Origin: Pseudomonas anatoliensis
GTDB lineage: Bacteria; Pseudomonadota; Gammaproteobacteria; Pseudomonadales; Pseudomonadaceae
DNA length: 64,000 bases
Assembly (NCBI RefSeq): GCF_017976235.1
Contig: NZ_JACVHC010000001.1
Location: forward strand, 620,001-684,000
Reading direction: 5' to 3'
The notes beneath the pieces were generated by a model that was not told where the DNA came from, ran no database searches, and worked only from the letters and a program-made list of their open reading frames with translations. Of this stretch, positions 33,285-42,083 are shown piece after piece. A program made the translations under genes and the position numbers. Position 1 is the stretch's first letter, and each line of letters begins with the position of its first letter.

Positions 33285-33302
33285 GGAGTACAAATGTACT
33301 CC
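33285..33302 (+). promoter_or_regulatory. LexA2 operator overlapping the lexA2 start codon
   Basis: GGAGTACAAATGTACTCC is a perfect 18-bp palindrome containing GTAC-N4-GTAC, which matches the LexA2-type box reported for the Pseudomonas lexA2-imuABC cassette (GTAC-N4-GTGC-like). Its left half includes the Shine-Dalgarno and its centre contains the ATG. Confidence 0.85.
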
Positions 33303-33911
33303 ATGACAAACCTGACTCCCCGCCGTACCGCCATTCTGACTTTTATCCGCGAACGCATCGCCGAACACGGTCAGCCCCCAAGCCTCGCTGAAATCAGCGA
33401 GGCTTTTGGTTTTGCCTCGCGCAGCGTGGCGCGCAAGCATGTGCTGGCGCTCACTGAAGCCGGGTTTATCGAGGTCAACCCGCATCAGGCGCGGGGCATT
33501 CGCTTACTTGGGCAACCGGCGCGACCGGAGTTGCTCGACATTCCCGTGCTCGGCCGGGTGGCCGCCGGTGCGCCGATTGGCGCCGATGCCGATCTCCATA
33601 GCCGTTTGCTGCTCGACCCGGCGCTGTTCTCCCGTACGCCCGACTACATGCTGCGGGTGCAGGGCGACTCGATGATCGAGGATGGCATTCTCGACGGCGA
33701 TCTGGTCGGCGTGCGGCGCAATCCCGAGGCGCTCAACGGCCAGATCGTCGTGGCGCGGCTCGACGGTGAAGTCACCATCAAACGCTTTGAGCGCACGGGC
33801 GATGAGGTTCGCCTGCTGCCGCGCAACCCGGCCTACCAGCCGATTGTCGTGCGTGATGATCAGGATCTGGCTATTGAGGGAGTGTTCTGCGGCTTGGTGA
33901 GGCAAGGCTGA
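33294..33911 (+). CDS. lexA2: LexA2 SOS repressor
   Basis: This 205-aa protein has an N-terminal winged HTH (RRTAILTFIRERIAEHGQPPSLAEISEAFG) and a C-terminal S24 autoprotease. The cleavage bond is A91-G92 in GRVAAGAP, the nucleophile Ser126 is in QGDSMIEDG, and Lys163 is in VTIKRF. It represses its own operon until RecA filaments trigger self-cleavage. The ATG at 33294 has GGAG 5 bases upstream; an alternative ATG at 33303 lies just beyond the operator. The stop overlaps the imuA ATG. It heads the lexA2-imuA-imuB-dnaE2 cassette. Confidence 0.93.
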   Translation: MYSMTNLTPRRTAILTFIRERIAEHGQPPSLAEISEAFGFASRSVARKHVLALTEAGFIEVNPHQARGIRLLGQPARPELLDIPVLGRVAAGAPIGADADLHSRLLLDPALFSRTPDYMLRVQGDSMIEDGILDGDLVGVRRNPEALNGQIVVARLDGEVTIKRFERTGDEVRLLPRNPAYQPIVVRDDQDLAIEGVFCGLVRQG

Positions 33912-34528
33912 TGGGCGCCGTCGTTGCGTTGGATACGTTGTTCAATGGCGGCCAGGTCTGGAAAGGCCGGCCTGCGCCACCGGCCGCGAGCCCGCAACCG
34001 ACCGGGCATGCCGCACTGGATGCAGCGTTGCCCAGTGGTGGCTGGCCGGAAGCGGCGCTGAGCGAAATCCTCCTGGCCGGCCCCGGGGTCGGCGAACTGC
34101 AACTGGTCTGGCCAACGCTGGCGCGGCTGTCGGCGGCGGGCGAGCGCATCGTGCTGGTGGCGCCGCCGTTCGTGCCATACCCGCAAGCGTGGGAAAACGC
34201 CGGGGTCGATCTGCGGCAGTTGTCGGTGATTCAGGCCAGTGAGCGCGATGCCTTGTGGGCGGCGGAACAATGCCTGCGTTCGGGCAGTTGTGGCGCGGTG
34301 CTGTGCTGGCCGCACAAGGCTGATGACCGCGCGTTACGGCGTTTGCAGGTGGCGGCGGAAACCGGCCAGACCCTGGCCTTTGCCTGGCGCTCGTTGAGCG
34401 AGGCGGTCAACCCGTCGCCGGCGGCGCTGCGCATTGCCATTGATGCCAAACCTGCCCAGTTGCGCGTGCTCAAGTGCCGTGGCGGGCTGGCACGCGCGAC
34501 GCCTATTGCCTTTACCGTGGGTCACTGA
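33911..34528 (+). CDS. imuA: ImuA, translesion mutasome accessory protein
   Basis: This 205-aa protein is a RecA/SulA-related factor. It contains TGHAALDAALPSGGWPEAALSEILL, GVGELQLVWPTLARLSAAG and ERIVLVAPPFVPYPQAWENAG, aligned with the RecA-fold core but without a functional Walker A. In the family, ImuA bridges RecA, ImuB and DnaE2 during damage-induced mutagenesis. It overlaps the lexA2 stop by one base and precedes imuB by 7 bases. Position and length are standard for the Pseudomonas cassette. Confidence 0.9.
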   Translation: MGAVVALDTLFNGGQVWKGRPAPPAASPQPTGHAALDAALPSGGWPEAALSEILLAGPGVGELQLVWPTLARLSAAGERIVLVAPPFVPYPQAWENAGVDLRQLSVIQASERDALWAAEQCLRSGSCGAVLCWPHKADDRALRRLQVAAETGQTLAFAWRSLSEAVNPSPAALRIAIDAKPAQLRVLKCRGGLARATPIAFTVGH

Positions 34529-34535
34529 GGTCGTC

Positions 34536-35951
34536 ATGCGCTGGGTGTGTATTCTGTTCCCGCAATTGGCCCTCGACGCTGTGCTGCGTCAGCGCCCCGA
34601 ACCCGATGAACCGTTGGTGCTGCTCAGCGGCCCGGCCCAGCGCCGGGTGCTGCAAGCCGTGAATGGCGCGGCGCGCAAACTTGGCTTGCGTCCCGGCCAG
34701 TCCATGACCGCCGCGCAAGCCTTGAGCAAAGGCTTTGCCACCGCCGATTACGATGTCGCCGAGGTCGAGCACTGGCAGCAGTTTCTCGCCGCATGGGCCT
34801 ATCGTTTCAGCTCACAGGTCAGCGTGCATTACCCGCGTACCGTGGTGTTCGAGATCGAATCGAGTCTGGGCCTGTTCGGTTCCTGGGCGCAGTTCGAAGT
34901 GCGGCTGCGCAAAGAGCTGACCGAGCTGGGTTTCCGTCATCGCATCGTCGCCGCGCCCAACCCGGTGGCGGCGCGAGTGCTGGCCAATGCTTATGACGGT
35001 TTGGTGGTGCCGGACGGTGAAGCCTTGCAGCATCACCTGGGGCAATTGCCCATCGACCGCGTCGGTCTGGAGCCGGGTGTGGCCACGGCATTGTCGCGCA
35101 TGGGCCTGCGCAATCTCAGTCAGGTGCAGAGCCTGCCGCGTCAGGCGTTGGCGCGACGCTTCGAAGCGCAGATGCTCAAGCATCTCGACACCCTGTTTGG
35201 CGCACGTCCGCTGGCGCTGGCGTTTTATCTGCCGCCGGATCGTTTCGATGTGCGCATCGAACTCAATTTCGACGTGCAATCCCATCAGGCGCTTTTATTT
35301 CCTTTGCGACGTTTGACCGGCGATCTATCGGCGTTCCTGTGTGGGCGCGACAGCGGCGTGCAGCGTTTCGATCTGCATCTGGAACATGCCGGGTTGCCGG
35401 ATACGCTGATCAAGGTCGGTCTGCTCAGCGCCGAGCGCGATCCGGCGATGCTCTTCGAACTGGCCCGTGGCCGACTGGAACAAGTGCAGGTCGAGGCCCC
35501 GGTGCGCGGCTTCCGGCTGCGCGCCGAAGATCTGCCGAGTTTCGTGCCGCAGTTTCAGGAGTTGTTCGACGACCGTCCGCAGCAGACCTTGCCCTGGGAG
35601 CAATTGCGCGAACGCCTGCGCGCACGGCTGGGCGACGACGCGGTGCAAGGCCTGCGTTTTCAGGCCGACCATCGTCCGGAGTGCGCGTGGCAAAACGCCG
35701 TCGACAAACAACGCTGCGCCGGTTTGCCGAGTGTCCAGCGACCGGGCTGGTTGCTGGGCGAGCCGCAGAGCGTAGCGCAGGGTTCGGCACGGATCCTCAT
35801 GGGCCCTGAGCGTATCGAATCCGGCTGGTGGGACGGTGACGATGTGCGCCGCGATTACTACCTGATCCAGAACCGCGCCGGGCAGCAGGGCTGGGCTTAT
35901 CGGGCGGTGGGCGAGGGCGGTCCGTTGTGGCTGCAGGGCTGGTTCGCATGA
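34536..35951 (+). CDS. imuB: ImuB, catalytically inactive Y-family polymerase subunit
   Basis: This 471-aa Y-family polymerase-like protein starts [19 protein letters not shown], where active Y polymerases have an Asp-rich palm motif, and reads [13 protein letters not shown] where they carry the catalytic SIDE-type motif. The active-site acids are therefore missing, as is known for ImuB. It serves as the hub binding ImuA, the beta clamp and DnaE2. The ATG at 34536 removes a spurious upstream extension. Its stop overlaps the dnaE2 start (ATGA). Confidence 0.93.
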   Translation: MRWVCILFPQLALDAVLRQRPEPDEPLVLLSGPAQRRVLQAVNGAARKLGLRPGQSMTAAQALSKGFATADYDVAEVEHWQQFLAAWAYRFSSQVSVHYPRTVVFEIESSLGLFGSWAQFEVRLRKELTELGFRHRIVAAPNPVAARVLANAYDGLVVPDGEALQHHLGQLPIDRVGLEPGVATALSRMGLRNLSQVQSLPRQALARRFEAQMLKHLDTLFGARPLALAFYLPPDRFDVRIELNFDVQSHQALLFPLRRLTGDLSAFLCGRDSGVQRFDLHLEHAGLPDTLIKVGLLSAERDPAMLFELARGRLEQVQVEAPVRGFRLRAEDLPSFVPQFQELFDDRPQQTLPWEQLRERLRARLGDDAVQGLRFQADHRPECAWQNAVDKQRCAGLPSVQRPGWLLGEPQSVAQGSARILMGPERIESGWWDGDDVRRDYYLIQNRAGQQGWAYRAVGEGGPLWLQGWFA

Positions 35952-38900
35952 ACAATGGCTACGCCGAACTGCACTGCCTGTCGAACTTCAGTTTCCAACG
36001 CGGTGCCTCGAGTGCGCTGGAGCTGTTCCAGCGGGCGAAAAAGCACGGCTATCAGGCGCTGGCGATCACCGATGAATGCACCTTGGCCGGGATCGTGCGT
36101 GCCTGGCAAGCGGCGAAATCCGTTGAGCTGCCGTTGATTATCGGCAGCGAAATCCGCATCGAAAACGGCCCGAAACTGGTGCTGCTGGTGGAGAACCTTG
36201 CCGGTTATCAGGCGCTGTGCGGCTTGATCACCCGCGCCCGGCGGCGTACGCAAAAAGGCCAGTATCAGGTGCTGCGCGAGGACTTCAGCGAGCCATTGCC
36301 GGGGTTGCTGACGCTTTGGGTGCCGGACAGCGTCGATGACGTTGAGGAGGGGCGCTTGCTGCGGCAAACCTTCGGCGAACGGCTGTGGCTGGCGGTGCAA
36401 CTGCATCGCGGGCAGGACGATCAGCGGCGATTGGCGGCGTTGTTGAGCCTGGCCGCTGAGTTGGGGATTGCTGCGGTGGCCAGTGGCGATGTGCACATGC
36501 ACGCCCGTGGCCGGCGTGCCTTGCAGGACACCATGACGGCGATTCGGCACCACGTGCCGGTGGCCGAAGCCGGATTGCGCCTGCACCCCAACGGCGAGCG
36601 GCATCTGCGCAGCGTCGAGGTGCAACGGGAACTGTATCCGCCGGCGTTGCTGGATGAGTCAGTGGCGCTGGCTCGGCGTTGCACCTTCGACCTGAGTCAG
36701 TTGCGTTATCAATATCCCAAAGAGCTGGTGCCTGAAGGGCATAGCGCCAGTTCCTGGTTGCGCCATCTGACTGACGAAGGCATCGCCTGGCGCTGGCCGA
36801 AAGGTCCGCAAGCCAAAGTGCTCAAGCAGATCGACGATGAGTTGACGCTGATCGCCGAGCTCGGCTACGAAAGTTACTTCCTCACTGTGCATGACGTAGT
36901 GAACTTCGCCCGCGAACAGCACATCCTCTGTCAGGGCCGCGGTTCGGCGGCCAACTCGGCGGTGTGTTTTGCCTTGGGCATCACCGAAATTGATCCGGAT
37001 CGCACCACGCTGTTGTTCGAACGCTTCATGTCGAAAGAGCGCAACGAGCCGCCGGACATCGACGTCGATTTCGAACACGAACGTCGCGAAGAAGTCCTGC
37101 AATACGTGTTTCGTCGTTATGGTCGCAACCGTGCGGCGTTGACGGCGGTGGTCAGCACGTATCACGCCGCCGGCGCGGTGCGCGATGTGGCCAAGGCCCT
37201 GGGCCTGCCGCCGGATCAGATCAACGCGCTGGCCGATTGCTGCGGCCATTGGAGCGATGAAACGCCGCCTCTTGCGCGTTTGCTCGAAGGCGGATTCGAC
37301 CCTGACAGTCCGGTGCTGCGCCGGGTGCTGAGCCTGACCGGGCAACTGATCGGTTTTCCCCGGCACCTGTCGCAACATCCCGGCGGTTTCGTGATTTCCG
37401 AACAGCCGCTCGACAGTCTGGTGCCGGTGGAAAATGCGGCGATGGCTGACCGCACGATCATCCAGTGGGACAAGGACGACCTCGATGCGGTCGGGTTGCT
37501 CAAGGTCGATATTCTTGCCCTCGGCATGCTCAGTGCGATTCGCCGCTGTTTCGATCTGCTGCGCCGTCATCGCCATCAAGACCTGACATTGGCGACGATC
37601 CCCCCAGAAGACAAACCGACCTACGAGATGATCAGCCGTGCCGACACCATCGGCGTGTTCCAGATCGAGTCCCGCGCGCAGATGTCGATGCTGCCACGCC
37701 TGAAACCGGCGAAGTTTTACGATCTGGTGATCGAAGTGGCCATCGTCCGGCCGGGGCCGATTCAGGGTGGTATGGTCCATCCGTATCTACGCCGCAGAAA
37801 CAAGGAAGAGGCGGAAACCTATCCTTCGCCGGAACTGGAAGTGGTGCTCAAACGCACCCTCGGCGTGCCGCTGTTTCAGGAACAGGTGATGCAGATCGCC
37901 ATCGTCGCCGCCGACTACAGCCCCGGCGAGGCCGATCAGTTGCGCCGCTCCATGGCCGCCTGGAAACGCCACGGCGGGCTGGAACCACACAAGGAACGAC
38001 TCGCTGCCGGCATGAAGAAAAACGGCTACACACCGGAGTTCGCCGCGCAGATTTTCGAGCAGATCAAAGGCTTCGGCAGTTACGGCTTTCCCGAATCCCA
38101 CGCCGCCAGTTTCGCCTTGCTGACCTACGCCAGTTGCTGGCTCAAGTGCCATGAACCGGCGGCGTTCGCTTGTGCACTGATCAACAGTTGGCCGATGGGG
38201 TTCTATAGCCCTGACCAGATTCTGCAGGACGCGCGTCGGCATCAGTTGCAGATCCGTGCGGTGGATGTGCGCGCCAGTGACTGGGATTGCAGTCTGGAGC
38301 CGATCAGCGGCGCGCAACCGGCGATTCGCATGGGCCTGCGCATGATCAAGGGTTTTCGCGAGGACGACGCCCGGCGTATCGAAGCGGCGCGGGCACGCGG
38401 AGCATTTGCCGATGTCGCCGATCTGGGGGAACGCGCCGAACTCGACAGTCGGGCGCAGGCGTTGCTGGCAGATTCCGGGGCGTTACGCGGTTTGGCCGGG
38501 CATCGGCATCGGGCGCGCTGGGAAGTGGCCGGGGTGCAGAAACAGCTTGGGTTGTTTGCCGGGTTGTCGAGTCAGGAAGAGCCTGACGTGGTGCTGCCCA
38601 AACCCAGTGTCGGCGAGGACTTGCACGCGGATTACACAACGGTCGGCACCACGTTGGGACCACATCCGCTGGCACTGCTGCGCGATGAGTTGAAGGCGCG
38701 GCGCTGCCGCAGTTCGCAAGAGTTGCTCGATGTCGAGCATGGACGCCCGGTCAGCATTGCCGGATTGGTCACGGGCCGGCAACGTCCGGGCACCGCCAGC
38801 GGCGTGACATTCGTGACGCTGGAAGACGAGTTTGGCAACGTCAACGTGGTGGTCTGGCGCGACCTCGCCGAGCGTCAACGCCAGGTGCTGGTCGGCTCGC

Positions 38901-39025
38901 AACTGCTCAGGGTCGATGGCCGCTGGGAGCGCCAGGGCGAAGTGCGCCACCTGATCGCCGGACGCCTGAGTGACCTGAGCCCGCTGCTCAACGGCATCCG
39001 CGTACAGAGCCGCGATTTTCACTGA
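35948..39025 (+). CDS. dnaE2: Error-prone DNA polymerase DnaE2 (ImuC)
   Basis: This 1025-aa protein is a C-family polymerase. The PHP domain opens with [17 protein letters not shown]. The core carries [24 protein letters not shown] and [20 protein letters not shown] with the catalytic Asp pair. The C-terminal end contains the OB-fold [18 protein letters not shown] and [16 protein letters not shown]. It lacks the extra C-terminal tau-binding region of replicative DnaE1, hence the shorter length. It performs lesion-bypass synthesis with ImuA/ImuB. It is the last gene of the LexA2-controlled operon; a REPIN follows. Confidence 0.95.
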   Translation: MNNGYAELHCLSNFSFQRGASSALELFQRAKKHGYQALAITDECTLAGIVRAWQAAKSVELPLIIGSEIRIENGPKLVLLVENLAGYQALCGLITRARRRTQKGQYQVLREDFSEPLPGLLTLWVPDSVDDVEEGRLLRQTFGERLWLAVQLHRGQDDQRRLAALLSLAAELGIAAVASGDVHMHARGRRALQDTMTAIRHHVPVAEAGLRLHPNGERHLRSVEVQRELYPPALLDESVALARRCTFDLSQLRYQYPKELVPEGHSASSWLRHLTDEGIAWRWPKGPQAKVLKQIDDELTLIAELGYESYFLTVHDVVNFAREQHILCQGRGSAANSAVCFALGITEIDPDRTTLLFERFMSKERNEPPDIDVDFEHERREEVLQYVFRRYGRNRAALTAVVSTYHAAGAVRDVAKALGLPPDQINALADCCGHWSDETPPLARLLEGGFDPDSPVLRRVLSLTGQLIGFPRHLSQHPGGFVISEQPLDSLVPVENAAMADRTIIQWDKDDLDAVGLLKVDILALGMLSAIRRCFDLLRRHRHQDLTLATIPPEDKPTYEMISRADTIGVFQIESRAQMSMLPRLKPAKFYDLVIEVAIVRPGPIQGGMVHPYLRRRNKEEAETYPSPELEVVLKRTLGVPLFQEQVMQIAIVAADYSPGEADQLRRSMAAWKRHGGLEPHKERLAAGMKKNGYTPEFAAQIFEQIKGFGSYGFPESHAASFALLTYASCWLKCHEPAAFACALINSWPMGFYSPDQILQDARRHQLQIRAVDVRASDWDCSLEPISGAQPAIRMGLRMIKGFREDDARRIEAARARGAFADVADLGERAELDSRAQALLADSGALRGLAGHRHRARWEVAGVQKQLGLFAGLSSQEEPDVVLPKPSVGEDLHADYTTVGTTLGPHPLALLRDELKARRCRSSQELLDVEHGRPVSIAGLVTGRQRPGTASGVTFVTLEDEFGNVNVVVWRDLAERQRQVLVGSQLLRVDGRWERQGEVRHLIAGRLSDLSPLLNGIRVQSRDFH

Positions 39026-39050
39026 TCAGCTTTATCCCAGCCTGCCATGA

Positions 39051-39150
39051 ACCCTCTGTAGGAGTGAGCCTGCTCGCGATAGCGATCTATCAGTTAAAGA
39101 ATATTCATCTGATAAGACGCCATCGCGAGCAGGCTCACTCCTACAGGGTT
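39051..39150. repeat. REPIN, GTAGGAGTGAGCCTGCTCGCG family
   Basis: The inverted arms TGTAGGAGTGAGCCTGCTCG and complement form the 3' boundary of the imuAB-dnaE2 operon. Confidence 0.93.
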
Positions 39151-39291
39151 TTGTGTGATGCCCGCCAGCCGATTAATTGGCGTCAAAAAAACCTGTCGTG
39201 AATGATGGCACTTTGTCATAATGCCGCCCCTTTTCAGCTCCCCAGCGCGTTGCCGTGCCGGGACACACCGTTTTTCAAGAAGGAATACTCA

Positions 39292-39984
39292 GTGAGAATG
39301 ATCTCCCGGATGTTGGTCTCAGGCGTTGCAATCGCCGTGCTCGGCACGCTGGCCAGCACCCTCGCCGGTTGCGCCACCGAAAGCTCCCGTGCGCTGCCGG
39401 TGGCCAAGGTTGAAAGTGCTTCTCAAGTCTGGACCGGCGTTCGTGTGCCGATGGCGGTGGGCAAGTTCGACAACCGTTCCAGCTACATGCGCGGGATCTT
39501 TTCCGATGGCGTTGACCGTCTCGGCGGTCAGGCCAAGACCATCCTGATCACGCACTTGCAGCAGACCAACCGTTTCTCCGTGCTGGATCGCGACAACATG
39601 GGCGAAATCCAGCAGGAAGCGGCGATCAAGGGCCAGGCCCAGCGTCTGAAAGGCGCCGATTACGTGGTCACCGGTGACGTCACCGAGTTCGGCCGCAAAG
39701 AGACTGGCGATCACCAGTTGTTCGGCATTCTCGGCCGTGGCAAGACCCAGGTCGCTTACGCCAAGGTCAACCTGAACATCGTCAACATCAGCACTTCGGA
39801 AGTGGTGTATTCGACCCAGGGCGCAGGCGAGTACGCCTTGTCCAACCGCGAAATCATCGGCTTCGGCGGCACCGCTGCCTACGACTCCACCCTCAACGGC
39901 AAAGTCCTGGATCTGGCCATGCGCGAGGCGATCAATCGTCTGGTGGATGGCATGAACGCCGGTGCCTGGAAACCGGGCAACTGA
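39292..39984 (+). CDS. CsgG/HfaB-family lipoprotein
   Basis: This 230-aa protein has a lipoprotein signal (LVSGVAIAVLGTLASTLAGC lipobox) and the CsgG domain: VPMAVGKFDNRSSYM, TILITHLQQTNRFSVLDRDN, KGADYVVTGDVTEFGRKE and NLNIVNISTSEVVYSTQGAGEYAL. CsgG forms the curli secretion channel, whereas short relatives are of unknown function. The start is GTG 39292 with AAGGA upstream, or ATG 39298. It leads a three-lipoprotein operon; curli subunit genes are absent, so a curli role is not implied. Confidence 0.88.
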   Translation: MRMISRMLVSGVAIAVLGTLASTLAGCATESSRALPVAKVESASQVWTGVRVPMAVGKFDNRSSYMRGIFSDGVDRLGGQAKTILITHLQQTNRFSVLDRDNMGEIQQEAAIKGQAQRLKGADYVVTGDVTEFGRKETGDHQLFGILGRGKTQVAYAKVNLNIVNISTSEVVYSTQGAGEYALSNREIIGFGGTAAYDSTLNGKVLDLAMREAINRLVDGMNAGAWKPGN

Positions 39985-40013
39985 TCGACGCCCATTGCAA
40001 GGAGCAACAACAC

Positions 40014-40382
40014 ATGAATTTGACTCTGTCGCGGTCGCTGCTGGCCTTGACCCTGGCCGCCAGCACCTTGCTGGCCGGTTGTGCCGGCCCGAAAACCCTG
40101 TACCAGTGGGAAGGCTACGAACCGCAGGTCTACGAATACTTCAAAAGCGAAACACCGAAAGAAGCCCAGGCCGAAGCGCTGGAAGCCGACCTGCAAAAAA
40201 TCCGCTCCTCGGGTAAAGCCGTACCACCGGGTTACCACGCGCACCTGGGTCTGCTCTATCTGAGCATGGGCAAGGATGATCAGATGGTGCAGCAGTTCCG
40301 TACAGAAAAGACTCTGTTTCCCGAGTCCGGCACGTACATGGATTTTCTGCTTAAAAACGCCAAGACCGGAGACGCCAAATGA
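40014..40382 (+). CDS. DUF4810 lipoprotein
   Basis: This 122-aa lipoprotein has a signal with lipobox LLAGC at residues 18-22 and a mature part TLYQWEGYEPQVYEYFKSE, characteristic of DUF4810. Helical text follows (AQAEALEADLQKI, GYHAHLGLLYLSMGKDDQM) with TPR-like flavour and FPESGTYMDFLL near the end. It follows the CsgG-like gene by 29 bases with AAGGAG upstream, and its stop overlaps the DUF799 start. It probably forms a complex with its neighbours in the outer membrane. The function is unknown. Confidence 0.88.
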   Translation: MNLTLSRSLLALTLAASTLLAGCAGPKTLYQWEGYEPQVYEYFKSETPKEAQAEALEADLQKIRSSGKAVPPGYHAHLGLLYLSMGKDDQMVQQFRTEKTLFPESGTYMDFLLKNAKTGDAK

Positions 40383-41038
40383 TCCCGCGTGCAGTGAAAC
40401 TGCTGGTCGGCGTGCTGGCACTGAGCGTGCTCGGTGGCTGCGTCAAGCCCAAGACCGTGGACTATTCGGCGTACAAGCAGGCACGGCCCAAGACCATTCT
40501 GGTATTGCCGCCGCTGAACACTTCACCTGACGTCAAAGCCTCCTACAGCCTGCTGTCGCAGGTAACATTTCCACTGGCCGAGGCCGGTTACTACGTGTTG
40601 CCGATCACACTGGTTGACGAGACTTTTCGCCAGAACGGTTTGACCACGCCGGATGATATCCACCAGGCACCGGCCAACAAACTGCAGGAAATCTTCGGCG
40701 CCGACGCGGCGTTGTACATCACCGTGACCGAATACGGGACGCGTTACATGGTGATCAGCAGCGAAACCGCAGTTACTGCAACGGCGAAACTGGTTGATCT
40801 GAAAAGCGGCACCACGCTGTGGACCGGCTCGGCCCGTGCATCGAGCGAAGAGGGCGGCAACAACGGTGGCGGCGGCCTGATCGGCATGCTGATCACGGCG
40901 GCGGTGAAGCAGATCATCAACAGTTCCACCGATGCCGGTTTCCCGATTGCCGGCGTGGCCAGTAATCGCCTGCTGTCGGCCGGGCATCCGGCAGGTCTGT
41001 TGTACGGTCCGCGTTCGCCGAAGTACGGCACGGACTAA
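40379..41038 (+). CDS. DUF799 (GNA1162-like) lipoprotein
   Basis: This 219-aa lipoprotein has the signal LLVGVLALSVLGGC. The mature part has KTILVLPPLNTSPDVKASYSLLSQVTFPLAEAGYYVLPI and VDETFRQNGLTTPDDIHQAP, matching DUF799/GNA1162. A glycine-rich EEGGNNGGGGLIGML insert and the end GHPAGLLYGPRSPKYG are also present. The GNA1162 fold resembles LpoB/TolB-N/CsgG-type domains. Overlap with the DUF4810 gene (ATGA) argues for a stoichiometric assembly of the three lipoproteins. Confidence 0.9.
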   Translation: MIPRAVKLLVGVLALSVLGGCVKPKTVDYSAYKQARPKTILVLPPLNTSPDVKASYSLLSQVTFPLAEAGYYVLPITLVDETFRQNGLTTPDDIHQAPANKLQEIFGADAALYITVTEYGTRYMVISSETAVTATAKLVDLKSGTTLWTGSARASSEEGGNNGGGGLIGMLITAAVKQIINSSTDAGFPIAGVASNRLLSAGHPAGLLYGPRSPKYGTD

Positions 41039-41045
41039 AAACGCA

Positions 41046-41128
41046 GATCAAAAGATCGCAGCCTTCGGCAGCCCCTACATTCGGAATGTATTTCCCTGTA
41101 GGAGCTGCCGAAGGCTGCGATCTTTTGC
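41046..41128. repeat. REPIN, GTAGGAGCTGCCGAAGG family
   Basis: The inverted arms GATCGCAGCCTTCGGCAG and complement begin 7 bases after the DUF799 stop. Confidence 0.93.
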
Positions 41129-41259
41129 TTTCAGGAGCCCAAAGCGCTCGGCATCTCATCGACTCGTAATCAAGACCCTGCATCTTCAGGCCGAAGGCGA
41201 TATTCTGCGCGACAGTTCATGCGCCACTGCTGCGTTGCCAGCACTGAAGGAGCTTTCGA

Positions 41260-41949
41260 ATGACCGAGAAAAAACCGGAAACCACGGTCGACCGCGTCTA
41301 CCAAGGGGTTTACGAGGCGATCAGCAAGCGCTCGTTGCGTCCGGGGATGAAACTGGGCGAAGCCTCGCTGGCGGAGTTATTTAATGTCAGCCGCACGTCG
41401 GTTCGCGCCGCGCTCAAGCAATTGGAGGCCGATGGACTGGTGACGACCGAGCCCAATAAAGGTGCGTCGGTGTCGTTGCCGAGCAATGAAGAGATCCGTT
41501 CGCTGTTCGAAACCCGGCGCTTGATCGAGATCGGCATCGTCACTGAACTGTGCCGCCGCAAGGACACCGCAGCGATGCAAGAGCTGCGTGAACACCTGCT
41601 GCTGGAGGAAGAGGCCCACGCGGCCGGGGACCATCCGCGGCTGATTCACTTGCTCGGCGAGTTCCACATCAAACTCGCGCGCAGCCTCAACAACCCGGTG
41701 CTGCTCGACTGGTTCCAGAAGCTGATTTCCCGCGCCTCGCTGTACATTGCCGCGCTGGACGACGACAGCCATGAGGCCTGCCGCGACAACGAACACCTGC
41801 GCCTGATCGAATACATCGAGGCCGGCGATCAGAGCGCTGCCATCGAGTTGACCTGCACACACCTCAACGGCATCGAGAAGGCGATTCTCGACGTCGCCGC
41901 GAAGATGAAAACTGGCTACCATCCGCTCAAACACCTGATCGGCGTTTAA
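41260..41949 (+). CDS. GntR/FadR-family regulator (FCD domain)
   Basis: This 229-aa protein has an N-terminal winged HTH (VYQGVYEAISKRSLRPGMKLGEASLAELFNVSRTSVRAALKQLEADGLV) and an all-helical FCD effector domain with LFETRRLIEIGIVTELC, HIKLARSLNNPVLLDW and HLRLIEYIEAGDQSAAIEL. The His and Asp residues of FCD domains often bind metal plus a carboxylic-acid ligand. AAGGAG precedes the ATG. No obvious metabolic target adjoins; the hybrid kinase follows on the same strand 134 bases later. Confidence 0.93.
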   Translation: MTEKKPETTVDRVYQGVYEAISKRSLRPGMKLGEASLAELFNVSRTSVRAALKQLEADGLVTTEPNKGASVSLPSNEEIRSLFETRRLIEIGIVTELCRRKDTAAMQELREHLLLEEEAHAAGDHPRLIHLLGEFHIKLARSLNNPVLLDWFQKLISRASLYIAALDDDSHEACRDNEHLRLIEYIEAGDQSAAIELTCTHLNGIEKAILDVAAKMKTGYHPLKHLIGV

Positions 41950-42083
41950 TCCTGAGCCGGCCTTGAAATCGGCTATACCTCTAATGAAACCAATGAGTCA
42001 GACGATGCTCGAAACAGACGGGCGATCGCAGCGATTTGGCTTCGCGATCATTCGGGCAAACACACAGGACACCGAGTCACTCG

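Noticed and set aside
39292..41038. Curli secretion system
   Set aside because: A CsgG-like protein is present, but no csgA, csgB, csgE or csgF homologues adjoin it.
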